From RXIX01 sp003989075 (lineage in GTDB: Bacteria; Pseudomonadota; Gammaproteobacteria; Competibacterales; Competibacteraceae), in NCBI GenBank assembly GCA_029780415.1, contig JAKOYN010000019.1, forward strand, positions 1 through 64,000: a DNA stretch of 64,000 bases, given 5' to 3'. A program made the translations under genes and the position numbers. Every line of letters starts with the position of its first letter. The stretch's first letter is position 1. Under the pieces are notes generated by a model. It made no database searches and had not been told where the DNA came from. It saw only the letters and a program-made list of their open reading frames with translations. This document shows, in pieces, positions 7,970 through 16,399 of the stretch.

Positions 7970-10129
7970 TCAGCGCAGGTACGCGCCATCGACCCCGATC
8001 CTGCCGGGACCGTTGAGCACGTAGATGCCGGCTGAATTACCGCGCACGCCAAAGGCAAGATGCCCATCGCCGACCTGGATTTCATGGCCGCTCACCGCAT
8101 CGCGGTAAACACCATTGCGAACCCCGCTGATGCTGATGTGCTGATCGCCACCGATCGCCAAACCCACCACCGCATAACTGGCACCATGGTCATGATCGCG
8201 GACAAAGCGCATGCCACTGCCCCATTCACTGATATGGCTCATCGCGCCTTTTTGCAGAGCCGGAATGGCGCGGCGAATCTGGTTCAGGCGCTGAATATGC
8301 CGATAAAGCGGGTTACTCTGGGTCTGAACAATGCGGTCGTCAGTCAGATGATCGCCAAAATAGGCGCGCCCGGTCTGATCCAGGGTATCGTCATTGCCAA
8401 TCACATCCTGTGGCGCACCCTTCATAAATTCGATTTCCTCGCCATAGTACAGGCAGGGAATACCGCGCACTGTCCACAGCAGGTTATAGGCTGCGGCGGC
8501 CATCCACTGCTCACCCTTGAAACGGAACCGGAAATCGTTGTCCGGACCTACATCGTGATTCTGCAGGAAGGTCACCAGGGTGCTGGCGTTACCATAAATC
8601 CAGTCCATCTCCAGCACCCGCGCTACGCCGTCATAACTGCCCCGGCTGAGATTATCGCGGAACGTGGAGAACAGGCCAAAATCGAGTTGCGGAAAGCCGG
8701 AATCGCCGCCGGAATGCGGATCACGCGGATCGTAGCCAAGCCGGGTATACCACCAGGGCCGAATAAAGGACGGGCCATTATCGCCGCCACCCAAATCACC
8801 CCAACCGTAACCCTTGACCAGATTCTCGCCGAATACGAACAGGCCCGGCTTGTGCGCTTTCCAGGCGTTGACATATTCAAGCAGATTGTCGCGCGGCACA
8901 TGCTTGACCGTGTCAATGCGCAGCGCATCGACACCCATATCGAGATAGCGATTGATCGAGCTGATCAGATAATCCTTGACGTTCTGCCGGTCGGTGGCGA
9001 GGTTGATGCAGTCACCAGCGATATGCTTGCGCTGCACCGCCGCGCTTTCCCAGTCGCCGCCGCAGATAAAACCTTCCTGCATATACCATTCGGGATCGAG
9101 GCTGTTGGCATCGATGCCGAAAAAGCGGCCGGGATTGTAGCCGGGCTTAGGCACAGTCTCGCCGGTTTTGGGATCGACCAGCGGAATTTTACCTTCCGGA
9201 TCACGCTGGAAACGTTCCCGATACCAGTCAGGCGCAACCGGGTTATCAATATCGTCGCGATTCGGCCAGGCGTAGTTGCCAAGGTTGCCCTGATAGGGTC
9301 CATGATTAACCCGGCCCTGTTCTGAACCCTGCGGCACATAATATTTAATCGGCAGATGGTCGATATGAACCTTGCCACGAATACCGTACTGACAGGAATG
9401 ATTGACGACAACATCCTGAATGATCTTGATGCCACGCCGATGCGCTTCGTTGATTAAATCCTGATAGGTCGCATCCGGCGATTCCAGGCGTGGATCAATA
9501 CGCGTCCAGTCATAGGCGTGGTAGCCGTGATAATCCAGGCCACTGCGATTTTCCACCGGTGGCGTGATCCAGATCGCAGTAAAACCAAGATCGCGAATAT
9601 AGTCGAGGCGTTGAATCAGGCCCTTGAAATCGCCGCGCCAGTGTGGATCTTCCGCCTGACCGGTTTCGCGGTTGAATTTAATCCGGTCGCGACAGAAAAA
9701 GCTGATGCTCGGATCGCCTTCATAAAAACGTGCGGTGAGCAGAAAATAAATGGTTTCCTCGCGGAAATCGCCCAGAGGACCGTCAGGGTCGAGCGGACCG
9801 CGTAGCGCCGGCACCGTACCGGGTGTATTGGCAACCAGGGCGGCGACATCCGTCACAACCGGTGGCAGCTCATGCCATTGGCCTTGGGCATACCAGCCCT
9901 CATGATCGCGCCACAGGTCGGCGGTTTGCCGGCCGTGATGATCGTGAAACAGCAAGTGCGCGGCAAGGCAGCCAGTCAAGCGGTATGTAAACCAGCCGTC
10001 GGCATTGGCGACCAGCGGCAGACCGGGCCACCGGCTATCCGGGCCACCGGGCTGAGTATTCCAGTAATGGATATGGATACTGTCTGCCCAATCGACGGGC
10101 TTACGGAAATGAATAACAAGTTCGCTCAT
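7970..10129 (-). CDS. GH13 alpha-amylase with N-terminal starch-binding-like domain
   Basis: This is a 719-aa alpha-glucan hydrolase. Residues about 1-95 (HIHYWNTQPGG...WPGLPL) resemble a CBM25/26-type starch-binding module. The GH13 barrel follows with the usual conserved regions: DVVVNHS, DALRIDTVKH (nucleophile D406), VFGENL (acid/base E435) and LQNHDVGPD (transition-state D526). No signal peptide is visible, so it probably acts on intracellular glycogen or maltodextrins. With the GH57 gene at 21162 it suggests active glycogen turnover. The stop lies 20 bp from the start of the metal operon on the same strand, but no functional link is evident. Exact specificity is unknown. Confidence 0.92.
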   Translation of the reverse strand: MSELVIHFRKPVDWADSIHIHYWNTQPGGPDSRWPGLPLVANADGWFTYRLTGCLAAHLLFHDHHGRQTADLWRDHEGWYAQGQWHELPPVVTDVAALVANTPGTVPALRGPLDPDGPLGDFREETIYFLLTARFYEGDPSISFFCRDRIKFNRETGQAEDPHWRGDFKGLIQRLDYIRDLGFTAIWITPPVENRSGLDYHGYHAYDWTRIDPRLESPDATYQDLINEAHRRGIKIIQDVVVNHSCQYGIRGKVHIDHLPIKYYVPQGSEQGRVNHGPYQGNLGNYAWPNRDDIDNPVAPDWYRERFQRDPEGKIPLVDPKTGETVPKPGYNPGRFFGIDANSLDPEWYMQEGFICGGDWESAAVQRKHIAGDCINLATDRQNVKDYLISSINRYLDMGVDALRIDTVKHVPRDNLLEYVNAWKAHKPGLFVFGENLVKGYGWGDLGGGDNGPSFIRPWWYTRLGYDPRDPHSGGDSGFPQLDFGLFSTFRDNLSRGSYDGVARVLEMDWIYGNASTLVTFLQNHDVGPDNDFRFRFKGEQWMAAAAYNLLWTVRGIPCLYYGEEIEFMKGAPQDVIGNDDTLDQTGRAYFGDHLTDDRIVQTQSNPLYRHIQRLNQIRRAIPALQKGAMSHISEWGSGMRFVRDHDHGASYAVVGLAIGGDQHISISGVRNGVYRDAVSGHEIQVGDGHLAFGVRGNSAGIYVLNGPGRIGVDGAYLR

Positions 10130-10252
10130 GGTCGCTTACTGCTGTCTCCTGACCGGATCGGGCTGATCCGGATCGTGCCTGCCTATAGTCGCACAAAGCG
10201 CGTTACCCCGGCAGGATGCGCGCGCCAATCCTTCCCGTCAGCCACTGGCTGG

Positions 10253-11149
10253 TTAATCATGACCATGGTGGTGTTCATGACCTGCGCTAGCGGCGGCTGG
10301 GGCTGCTGTCGCCGGCGCCACGTCAACGCCAAACGCGGCAAACACCGGACGCCCATCCACCTGCACCTGGGCGAACAGCTTCTGGTAGCCGGGCATGGCG
10401 AAATCGGTCATGAAATCCAGATGCGGCCCGCCGCGTTCCGTAGCTGTTTCGGGTTCCCTGCCGAGCGGATGCAGATGCACGACGGTGCTGCGCTCAAGGT
10501 TGAACCCAACCATATGCGCGAACGCACCCATCACCGGTTGCAGTTGACTGAACGGTTGTCCATCAGCGCCCGCCACGCTCAGCCGGACCCGACCCGGCTG
10601 GCCTGCCCGGGGTGGCTCGGCGAACTGTAGCGTGAAGCGGTAGCCATCCACGGTCGTGCTGTTGTTTACCACCAGGTCGGGCGCGCCTGGCGGGCCGGCC
10701 ACACGAAAGCTGGTAATGGCGTATTCCTGTCGCCCGCTTGCCTCCGGCAGCAGATCGATAAAAACCCGGTAGTCGCCTGCCTGGCGTGGTGTGATGGCAA
10801 ACGTGTAGCTGCCCGGGGTCGCGCCCGGAGCAGGATGCGCATGCTGATAGTCGTTCAGACTGGGATCGATGATCAGCAGATGCAGCTTTTCCGTGTGCAC
10901 CAGCCGCAGCTCATCCAGCAGCACCGGCTTGCCCTCCTGGTTCAGCAACGACAAGGTCAAGATCGCCGCCTCACCGATCTTGAGCGGCAGGTCAGGGGCA
11001 AGAGTAGCGCGAATCGTAGCCAGCGCCGGGGCATGATGAGCACCCTGTTCATGCACATGGCTGGCGACGGCCTCGGCCCAGACCGGGGTCGCGACTGTGG
11101 ATAGCACGGCAATGGCGAGCCGCACGGCGGTACGGAATCGATATAGCAT
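10253..11149 (-). CDS. Exported His-tailed protein, possible metal-handling
   Basis: This 298-aa protein has a signal peptide (FRTAVRLAIAVLSTVATPVWAEA) and a His-containing start of the mature part (HVHEQGAHH). Two beta-sandwich-like repeats follow, with HLLIIDPSLNDYQHAHP in the first and HMVGFNLERSTVVHLHPLG in the second, and the tail is GHEHHHGHD. The repeated H-L-H-P segments resemble periplasmic YtkA-like proteins. ATG 11149 is preferred because AAGAGG lies 9 nt upstream; the ATG three codons earlier sits directly against that site. The tail mirrors the C-terminus of CusB (HGHD), which suggests a shared metal-binding role. That role is inference. Confidence 0.7.
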   Translation of the reverse strand: MLYRFRTAVRLAIAVLSTVATPVWAEAVASHVHEQGAHHAPALATIRATLAPDLPLKIGEAAILTLSLLNQEGKPVLLDELRLVHTEKLHLLIIDPSLNDYQHAHPAPGATPGSYTFAITPRQAGDYRVFIDLLPEASGRQEYAITSFRVAGPPGAPDLVVNNSTTVDGYRFTLQFAEPPRAGQPGRVRLSVAGADGQPFSQLQPVMGAFAHMVGFNLERSTVVHLHPLGREPETATERGGPHLDFMTDFAMPGYQKLFAQVQVDGRPVFAAFGVDVAPATAAPAAASAGHEHHHGHD

Positions 11150-11349
11150 GGAGTCCATCCTCTTTTGGGTTGCATGGAAGGTATGGACAACGGCACGACC
11201 GTTCCCGTCATCGGACACGGGCACTTGTGCTGCGCGCCGCCATTTTTCACGCTGCGAAAAAGATTGTTTTTTAACCAAACCGCAGGTATCGCGGCAAGAG
11301 TCGGTTTTTACAAGACGTGTTGCTAACAATGGCCAGACCGCCTGCAGAG

Positions 11350-11372
11350 TTATCCACAGATTCTGTGGATAA
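11350..11372. other. Palindrome of two head-to-head DnaA-box consensus sequences
   Basis: TTATCCACA at 11350-11358 and its inverse TGTGGATAA at 11364-11372 form a perfect palindrome with 11-bp arms around one central base. Each half matches the DnaA-box consensus TTATNCACA exactly. It lies in a 302-bp AT-rich gap (11150-11451) between the exported His-tailed protein and the divergent ribbon-helix-helix gene. It could be a DnaA-titration or DnaA-regulated site, part of an origin, or simply an operator palindrome. Confidence 0.6.
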
Positions 11373-11405
11373 GTCGTCCGAAACAGACCTGCCAAACATC
11401 CGTTC

Positions 11406-11433
11406 TTGACAACGGAAAAAATACCTATATTGT
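11406..11433 (+). promoter_or_regulatory. Candidate sigma70 promoter for the ribbon-helix-helix gene
   Basis: A perfect -35 TTGACA lies at 11406-11411, and TATTGT at 11428-11433 is a moderate -10 with a 16-bp spacer. The perfect 8-bp palindrome GTATATAC at 11443-11450 sits against the start codon at 11452 and could be the operator for autorepression by the encoded protein. Local AT content is much higher than in the flanking genes. Confidence 0.4.
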
Positions 11434-11451
11434 AGTTATTGTGTATATACA

Positions 11452-11703
11452 ATGTTTAACAAAAATCCGTTTATGGGTAAAAGAAAAAAGCAGAAAGATA
11501 AGGAAGATACCGTGAAACTGGTGGTACGGATCGAGGCGGATCTGCGCGATGCCTTCATCGAAACCTGCCAGTCGATGGACACCACGGCTTCCCGGGAAGT
11601 GCGGCGCTTCATCCGCAAATTCCTCGCTCGCTCGGGCAGCACGGACGCCCGGGGTCCGGCACACGACCATGATGGCTCCGCGGGGCCGCCACCCGACACC
11701 TGA
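11452..11703 (+). CDS. Ribbon-helix-helix DNA-binding protein
   Basis: This is an 83-aa protein with a strongly basic N-terminal arm (MGKRKKQKDKEDT). A short strand and two helices follow (VKLVVRIEADLRDAFIETCQ...TASREVRRFIRKFLAR), the pattern of MetJ/Arc/CopG-type dimeric DNA-binding proteins. Such proteins act as repressors, antitoxins or plasmid partition and copy-control factors. ATG 11452 has no clear ribosome-binding site. ATG 11473 is also possible, and GTG 11512 has AAGGAAG about 6-7 nt upstream but would remove the basic arm. It is followed 28 bp later by a 62-aa gene, so a two-gene unit is likely. Confidence 0.65.
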   Translation: MFNKNPFMGKRKKQKDKEDTVKLVVRIEADLRDAFIETCQSMDTTASREVRRFIRKFLARSGSTDARGPAHDHDGSAGPPPDT

Positions 11704-11731
11704 ACGTGCATTCCATTTTTTGAGGTGCCTA

Positions 11732-11920
11732 ATGATGCTCTCCATGACCCTTCCCCCCTCGCCCAGCGGCGCCCAGGATCAGGAAAAGACCCGGGCTGCC
11801 ATGGATGCCATGTATGCCTATTTCGCTGCCACCGCGCAAAACCGCCCACAACGGGAACGGCAGCGACTGGCGCATGAGTGGCTCGCCACTGTTCGCCGGT
11901 TGCGCAACCCGACCCATTAA
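11732..11920 (+). CDS. Small hypothetical protein (62 aa)
   Basis: The start is well supported: GAGG at 11722-11725 lies 6 nt before ATG 11732. The protein has a flexible N-terminus and then a charged, probably helical segment (KTRAAMDAMYAYFAATAQNRPQRERQRLAHEWLATVRRLRN). No transmembrane segment, cysteine or known motif is seen. It directly follows the ribbon-helix-helix gene on the same strand and may be its partner, but there is no direct evidence for a toxin-antitoxin pair. I do not recognise the family. Confidence 0.5.
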   Translation: MMLSMTLPPSPSGAQDQEKTRAAMDAMYAYFAATAQNRPQRERQRLAHEWLATVRRLRNPTH

Positions 11921-12024
11921 GCCGTGATCGCCCTGCCTGGCGATTGCGATTCCCGATTGGTCAAAATCCTGACAGCAGCACGGTCCGCCGTGGCACGCCA
12001 TCAGGATCGGATGCAGCGATCCTG

Positions 12025-12687
12025 ATGCGTGTGCTGCTGGTCGAAGATGACCCGATGATCGGCGACAGCCTGCGTCAGGGGCTGCGCGCCGAGGGTTTCG
12101 CGGTTGACTGGGTCCAGGATGGGCGTGCTGCCGAACAGGCTCTGGACACCCATCCCTATGCGCTGGTGCTACTCGACCTGGGACTGCCGAAGAAGGACGG
12201 GCTGGCCGTGCTCAGCGACTGGCGACGGCAGGGCATCACCCTGCCGGTATTGATTCTCACCGCCCGCGACGCCATCTCCGACCGAGTGCGCGGTCTCGAT
12301 AGCGGCGCCGATGATTATCTGATCAAACCCTTCGATCTCGACGAACTGCTGGCGCGCATGCGTGCACTGCTGCGCCGGCACGCCGGACGTGCGCAAACCG
12401 TACTCGACTACGGAGCGCTGCAACTGGACCCGGCCCGCCATACACTGACCTGTCATGGTCAGCCGGTAGTGCTATCGGCGCGCGAGTTCAGCCTGCTGCA
12501 GGCCCTGCTCGAACACCCTGGCGCGGTGCTGTCGCGTGAGCAACTGGAAGATCGTCTGTACGGCTGGGGCCAGGAAGTCGAGAGCAACGCCATCGAAGTC
12601 CATGTCCACAACCTGCGCCGCAAGCTCGCCCCCGGTCTGATCCGCACCGTGCGCGGCGTCGGCTACCGGCTGGGCGATCCTCCGTGA
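12025..12687 (+). CDS. OmpR-family response regulator (QseB/PmrA-like)
   Basis: This is a 220-aa transcription factor. The receiver domain (residues 1-115) has the acidic pair (EDDP), the phosphoacceptor D51 in LLDLGLP, and K101 in IKPF. The C-terminal winged-helix domain includes LSAREFSLLQALLEHPG and ends with IRTVRGVGYRLG, typical of OmpR/PhoB proteins. It overlaps the downstream sensor kinase by one base (TGATG), so the two are co-translated. The LGLPKKDGL and RRQG segments resemble the QseB/PmrA group. The regulon is unknown; nearby metal genes are possible targets. Confidence 0.93.
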   Translation: MRVLLVEDDPMIGDSLRQGLRAEGFAVDWVQDGRAAEQALDTHPYALVLLDLGLPKKDGLAVLSDWRRQGITLPVLILTARDAISDRVRGLDSGADDYLIKPFDLDELLARMRALLRRHAGRAQTVLDYGALQLDPARHTLTCHGQPVVLSAREFSLLQALLEHPGAVLSREQLEDRLYGWGQEVESNAIEVHVHNLRRKLAPGLIRTVRGVGYRLGDPP

Positions 12688-14000
12688 TGATGCATTCGAT
12701 CCGCCAGCGCCTGCTGTTCGGGCTGCTGGCCGGACTGGGTCTGGTGCTGGCGGCTTCCGGCCATGTCGCCTATCGTCAGGCCCGCACCGAAGTCAACGCC
12801 CTGTTCGACTACCAGTTGCAGCAGACAGCGCTGGCCTTGCGCAACCAGAACTGGCTGAGCCTGATGTTCGGCGAGGACGACGGGGATAGCGATCTGTTGC
12901 TACAGGTCTGGGATCGTGGCCGCGGCCTGCTCTATGTGTCGCGCAGGTCCGCAGAACTGCCCTTCGCGGCGCAGCCCGGCTTTACTGATCTGGACTGGCG
13001 CAAGCAATCCTGGCGGCTGTTCGCCCTGTACGCCGGTGAACGCATCATTCAGGTGGCGCAGCCGGTGCAGGTGCGCCGGCGCATGAGTGCCGATATCGCC
13101 CTGCGCAATCTGGCGCCGTTCCTGCTGCTGCTGCCGGGGATGGGTCTGGTGGTCTGGTTCGGGGTCGGCGCTGGATTGCGGCCACTACGCCGCATCGCCG
13201 AGGATCTGCGCCAGCGTCGCCCCGATACCCTGGAACCGCTGGCTTCGGGACAGCGCGCACCGCTGGAAATCGTACCGCTCGTTCAGGCCCTGGATGCACT
13301 GCTGGCGCGGCTGGCCCAGACCCTGGACAGCCAGCGCCAGTTTATCGCCGATGCCGCCCACGAACTGCGCACGCCGCTGACCGCACTTTATCTGCAGGCC
13401 GAACTGGCGCGGCGGGGCACTGATGCCGACCGTGCGGCGGCACTGGAGGCTCTGCGCGCCGGGCTGGAACGCATCCGCCACCTGGTCGAGCAACTGCTGG
13501 CCATGGCGCGGCTTGATGCTACGCCACCGCCGGCGGTGCTGGAAACGGTGGAACTGCGCGCGCTGGCGCGGGGCGTGGTCGCCGAGCAGGCCGCCATTGC
13601 TGCGGCGCGTGATCTTGATCTGGGATTGCTGCCGGGCGCGACCGTCAGCGTCGCCGGCAACCCGGCTGAACTGCGAACCCTGCTGAGCAATCTGGTCGAC
13701 AATGCCCTGCGCTACACCCCGGCCGGTGGTCAGATCGACGTAGGCGTTGATTGCGAGGGCGCTGCCGCCGTGCTCAGCGTCCGCGATACCGGGCCGGGCA
13801 TTGCTCCGGCAGAGCGCGCGCGGGTGTTCGACCGCTTTTATCGCGGCGCGGCCGGCACCAGCGTCCCCGGCAGCGGCCTGGGACTGGCGATCGTGCAACA
13901 CATCGCCGACCGTCACCAGGCCCGCATCACGCTTGACGATGCCGCGCCGGGTCTGCGGATCACGGTGCGCTTTGCTCAAGCGGCTCAGACCGACGCCTAG
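12687..14000 (+). CDS. Sensor histidine kinase (QseC/PmrB-like)
   Basis: This is a 437-aa inner-membrane kinase paired with the regulator just upstream. It has an N-terminal transmembrane helix (residues about 9-27), a periplasmic sensor of about 110 residues, a second helix near 140-162, and a HAMP-like linker. The HisKA domain carries H225 in ADAAHELRTP, and an HATPase domain has N-box NLVDNALRYTP, DTGPGIA and GSGLGLAIV. A GTG at 12684 is an alternative start. The last four bases overlap the convergent flavoprotein gene. The signal cannot be deduced. Confidence 0.92.
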   Translation: MMHSIRQRLLFGLLAGLGLVLAASGHVAYRQARTEVNALFDYQLQQTALALRNQNWLSLMFGEDDGDSDLLLQVWDRGRGLLYVSRRSAELPFAAQPGFTDLDWRKQSWRLFALYAGERIIQVAQPVQVRRRMSADIALRNLAPFLLLLPGMGLVVWFGVGAGLRPLRRIAEDLRQRRPDTLEPLASGQRAPLEIVPLVQALDALLARLAQTLDSQRQFIADAAHELRTPLTALYLQAELARRGTDADRAAALEALRAGLERIRHLVEQLLAMARLDATPPPAVLETVELRALARGVVAEQAAIAAARDLDLGLLPGATVSVAGNPAELRTLLSNLVDNALRYTPAGGQIDVGVDCEGAAAVLSVRDTGPGIAPAERARVFDRFYRGAAGTSVPGSGLGLAIVQHIADRHQARITLDDAAPGLRITVRFAQAAQTDA

Positions 14001-16198
14001 CCGAACACATCGACGCGCAGGGTACCCCTGGCCCGCCAGTCAGCCAAGGTCGCCTCGGCCTGCAGCAGGCCATGACGGGCACCGTGCTGACGAATCACCG
14101 TGAGCAGCGCCTCTTCGACGGCATTGCCGATCGTGCTGGCCCGCCCGCAGGTGTAGAGCACACCCTGCCGCTCCACCAGCCAGTGCAGAAGTTCGGCGCC
14201 GTTTTCGACGATCCGCGCCTGAATGTGGCAACCGTCGTCGGCATCGCGGGAAAACGCGGTATCCAGCCGGGCCAGCACGCCGGCACGCTGCCATTCCTCA
14301 AAACACGCCCGATAGAAAAAGTCACCATTCCGATAACGGTTGCCAAACAGCATCCAGACCGGGCCGGCATCCGGCCGGCCAACGCGCTCAGCGATGAAAC
14401 CGGGGAACGGGGCGACACCGGCACCCGTGGCCACCAGAACCAGCGGCCGGCTCAGGTCATCCGGCGGATTGAAGCCCGGATGATGGCGCAGCTTCGCCGC
14501 GATCGACGTGCCCGGCTGCAGCAGGCGGCACAGATAGCCCGAGGCCAGCCCGAAGCGATGGTTGCCGGCGGCATCCTCCCAGCTATGCAACCCCACCGTC
14601 AGTTCGATACGCGGCTTATCGCTGCGCGCGGAACTACCGATCGAATAGCAGCGCGCAGCTTCGCTCTCCGCCGGGTTGAACAGCAGCAGATCACCGGGCC
14701 GGAACTCCGGGTGCGCGCCGACCACCTCAAAGGCCAGCCGCCAGGTTTCGCGGGTATCGCCCCGCGCCGGATCGTCGAGCCGCTCGCGCTCCACCAGGGT
14801 CACGGTCAGCGACTGGTCAATATCCGGTGTCTCTACCGCACCCAGGCGCTGCCCCAAGGTGCGCGCATTCTCTTCCAGCCACTGTCGCCAGACAGCGCCA
14901 GGCTCACCGTCGGCACGCTGCCATGCGCTCACTTCGCGGGCACCGTATTTCAGCAGCGCCTCGCGCACCTGCCGGCCGCCGCCGCAGAACGTCGGATAGT
15001 GCGCATCACCCAGCGCCAGCAGGCTAAAGCCCATCCCGCTCAGATCCGCATCGCCCAGACGCGCCAGAAAAGGACGGGCCGTATCGGGCACATCGCCATC
15101 GCCAGTCGTTGAGACGATCAGCAGGTTGTGGCGAAAACCGGCCAGCTCACGCGGATCCAGCGCCGCCAGCGAAGCACAGCTCACCGCTTCACCGGCACTG
15201 CGCAAGGCCTGCGCGGTCGCCTCGGCCAGCCGCGCAGCCGTACCGGTCTGGCTGGCGAAGGCCACCAGAATCGAAGCGTTGTGATCACCCGAGCGCTGCC
15301 CGGCCAGCCGCACCCGGCGCAGCCAGGAATATAAACCGGTGCCGCTCAGCGTCAGCAGGCCCAGCGCCGCCAGCAGGGCCAGCGCCCCTGAACCGGCACC
15401 GCCCCAGGTACCCTCGTGCAGTTCCTTGACCCAGTTGCGGCCGGCGGGCAGCAGCTCGGGCGGGTTATCGCCGTGGATCAGATACTGCACCGGACCCTGC
15501 GCCCCACGTCCCTGCAGCAGCACCACCTGGCCACGCAGCACGCGCGCCTTGTCCACCGCATTCAGCTCACCCTGCGTCGCGGCGATTTCAATGGCCCGGG
15601 CCAGAGAAGGCGCCGGCAGTACCGGGTTGGGTGGTGGCAGCGCCGGTCCACCGATATGCAGCGCCATCAGCAATCCGGTCACCGGCGGCAACGCCAGCAG
15701 CGGCAGCGCCAGCCAGCCCAGGCCACCATGCCAGCCGAGCAGGGTATTACGCAGCCGCGGCCAGCCCAGCAGCAGGCCGATGACCAGCAGGGCTACCATG
15801 GCATAGGTGGCAATCTCGACTACGAAACCGGCGCCCACCAGCAGGTTTTTATGCAGATCAAGGGCAAAGACAAACGGATCGAAGGACGGCTCGGCGTTCA
15901 GCGGCGCATGGCTGTCCAAATCAAAGCGGCCACTGACGCCCGCAGCGGGCGCGCGCACTTCAAGGCTGCGCCCATCCGCCGCTACCGTCAGCCGGTTGGC
16001 GCTGCCCTGGGGATCAATGGCCCGCAGCGCGCTGACTACGGTTTGCGGCGCTACCGCCACCGCCTCCGGCTGCAGGATCGGCTTCAAAGCCAGCACCGCT
16101 CCGGATAGCAGGATCAGCAGCAGAACCGGCGCCAGCAGCAGGGCCAGCCAGCGGTGAACCATCGTCAATCCCCGTTTCTGTAGCATGCCCATCAACAT
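13997..16198 (-). CDS. PepSY-membrane / flavodoxin / NADPH-cytochrome-reductase fusion
   Basis: This is a 733-aa inner-membrane diflavin reductase. The N-terminal PepSY-associated transmembrane region (about residues 1-305) has helices at 14-38, 115-145, 155-180 and 270-290. A flavodoxin-like domain starts at ILVAFASQTGTAARLAEA, followed by a FAD-binding region (RCYSIGSS) and an NADPH-binding domain (ATGAGVAPFPGFI). The architecture matches proteins annotated as PepSY-domain sulfite-reductase-flavoprotein-like, which move electrons from NADPH to an envelope acceptor, sometimes linked to siderophore iron reduction. ATG 16198 has GGAGG 9 nt upstream. It stands alone between two two-component systems. 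Confidence 0.88.
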   Translation of the reverse strand: MLMGMLQKRGLTMVHRWLALLLAPVLLLILLSGAVLALKPILQPEAVAVAPQTVVSALRAIDPQGSANRLTVAADGRSLEVRAPAAGVSGRFDLDSHAPLNAEPSFDPFVFALDLHKNLLVGAGFVVEIATYAMVALLVIGLLLGWPRLRNTLLGWHGGLGWLALPLLALPPVTGLLMALHIGGPALPPPNPVLPAPSLARAIEIAATQGELNAVDKARVLRGQVVLLQGRGAQGPVQYLIHGDNPPELLPAGRNWVKELHEGTWGGAGSGALALLAALGLLTLSGTGLYSWLRRVRLAGQRSGDHNASILVAFASQTGTAARLAEATAQALRSAGEAVSCASLAALDPRELAGFRHNLLIVSTTGDGDVPDTARPFLARLGDADLSGMGFSLLALGDAHYPTFCGGGRQVREALLKYGAREVSAWQRADGEPGAVWRQWLEENARTLGQRLGAVETPDIDQSLTVTLVERERLDDPARGDTRETWRLAFEVVGAHPEFRPGDLLLFNPAESEAARCYSIGSSARSDKPRIELTVGLHSWEDAAGNHRFGLASGYLCRLLQPGTSIAAKLRHHPGFNPPDDLSRPLVLVATGAGVAPFPGFIAERVGRPDAGPVWMLFGNRYRNGDFFYRACFEEWQRAGVLARLDTAFSRDADDGCHIQARIVENGAELLHWLVERQGVLYTCGRASTIGNAVEEALLTVIRQHGARHGLLQAEATLADWRARGTLRVDVFG

Positions 16199-16399
16199 CG
16201 GACTTTTCCTCCCGAGATATGCAACGCAGCGCGGGGAATCGCAGTCCCCGCTCTTTAAGGTCCATCATCCTGTTCCCTGAGCGGGTTAAACGCGGTTATC
16301 CGGATGTAAAACTCGGTAAAAGCCGGTAAAGGCGCTTGGCCGGTTTCCGGGCATTGCTATCATCAGCACTGTTACAACTGCGGAGTAACGCGCATAACC

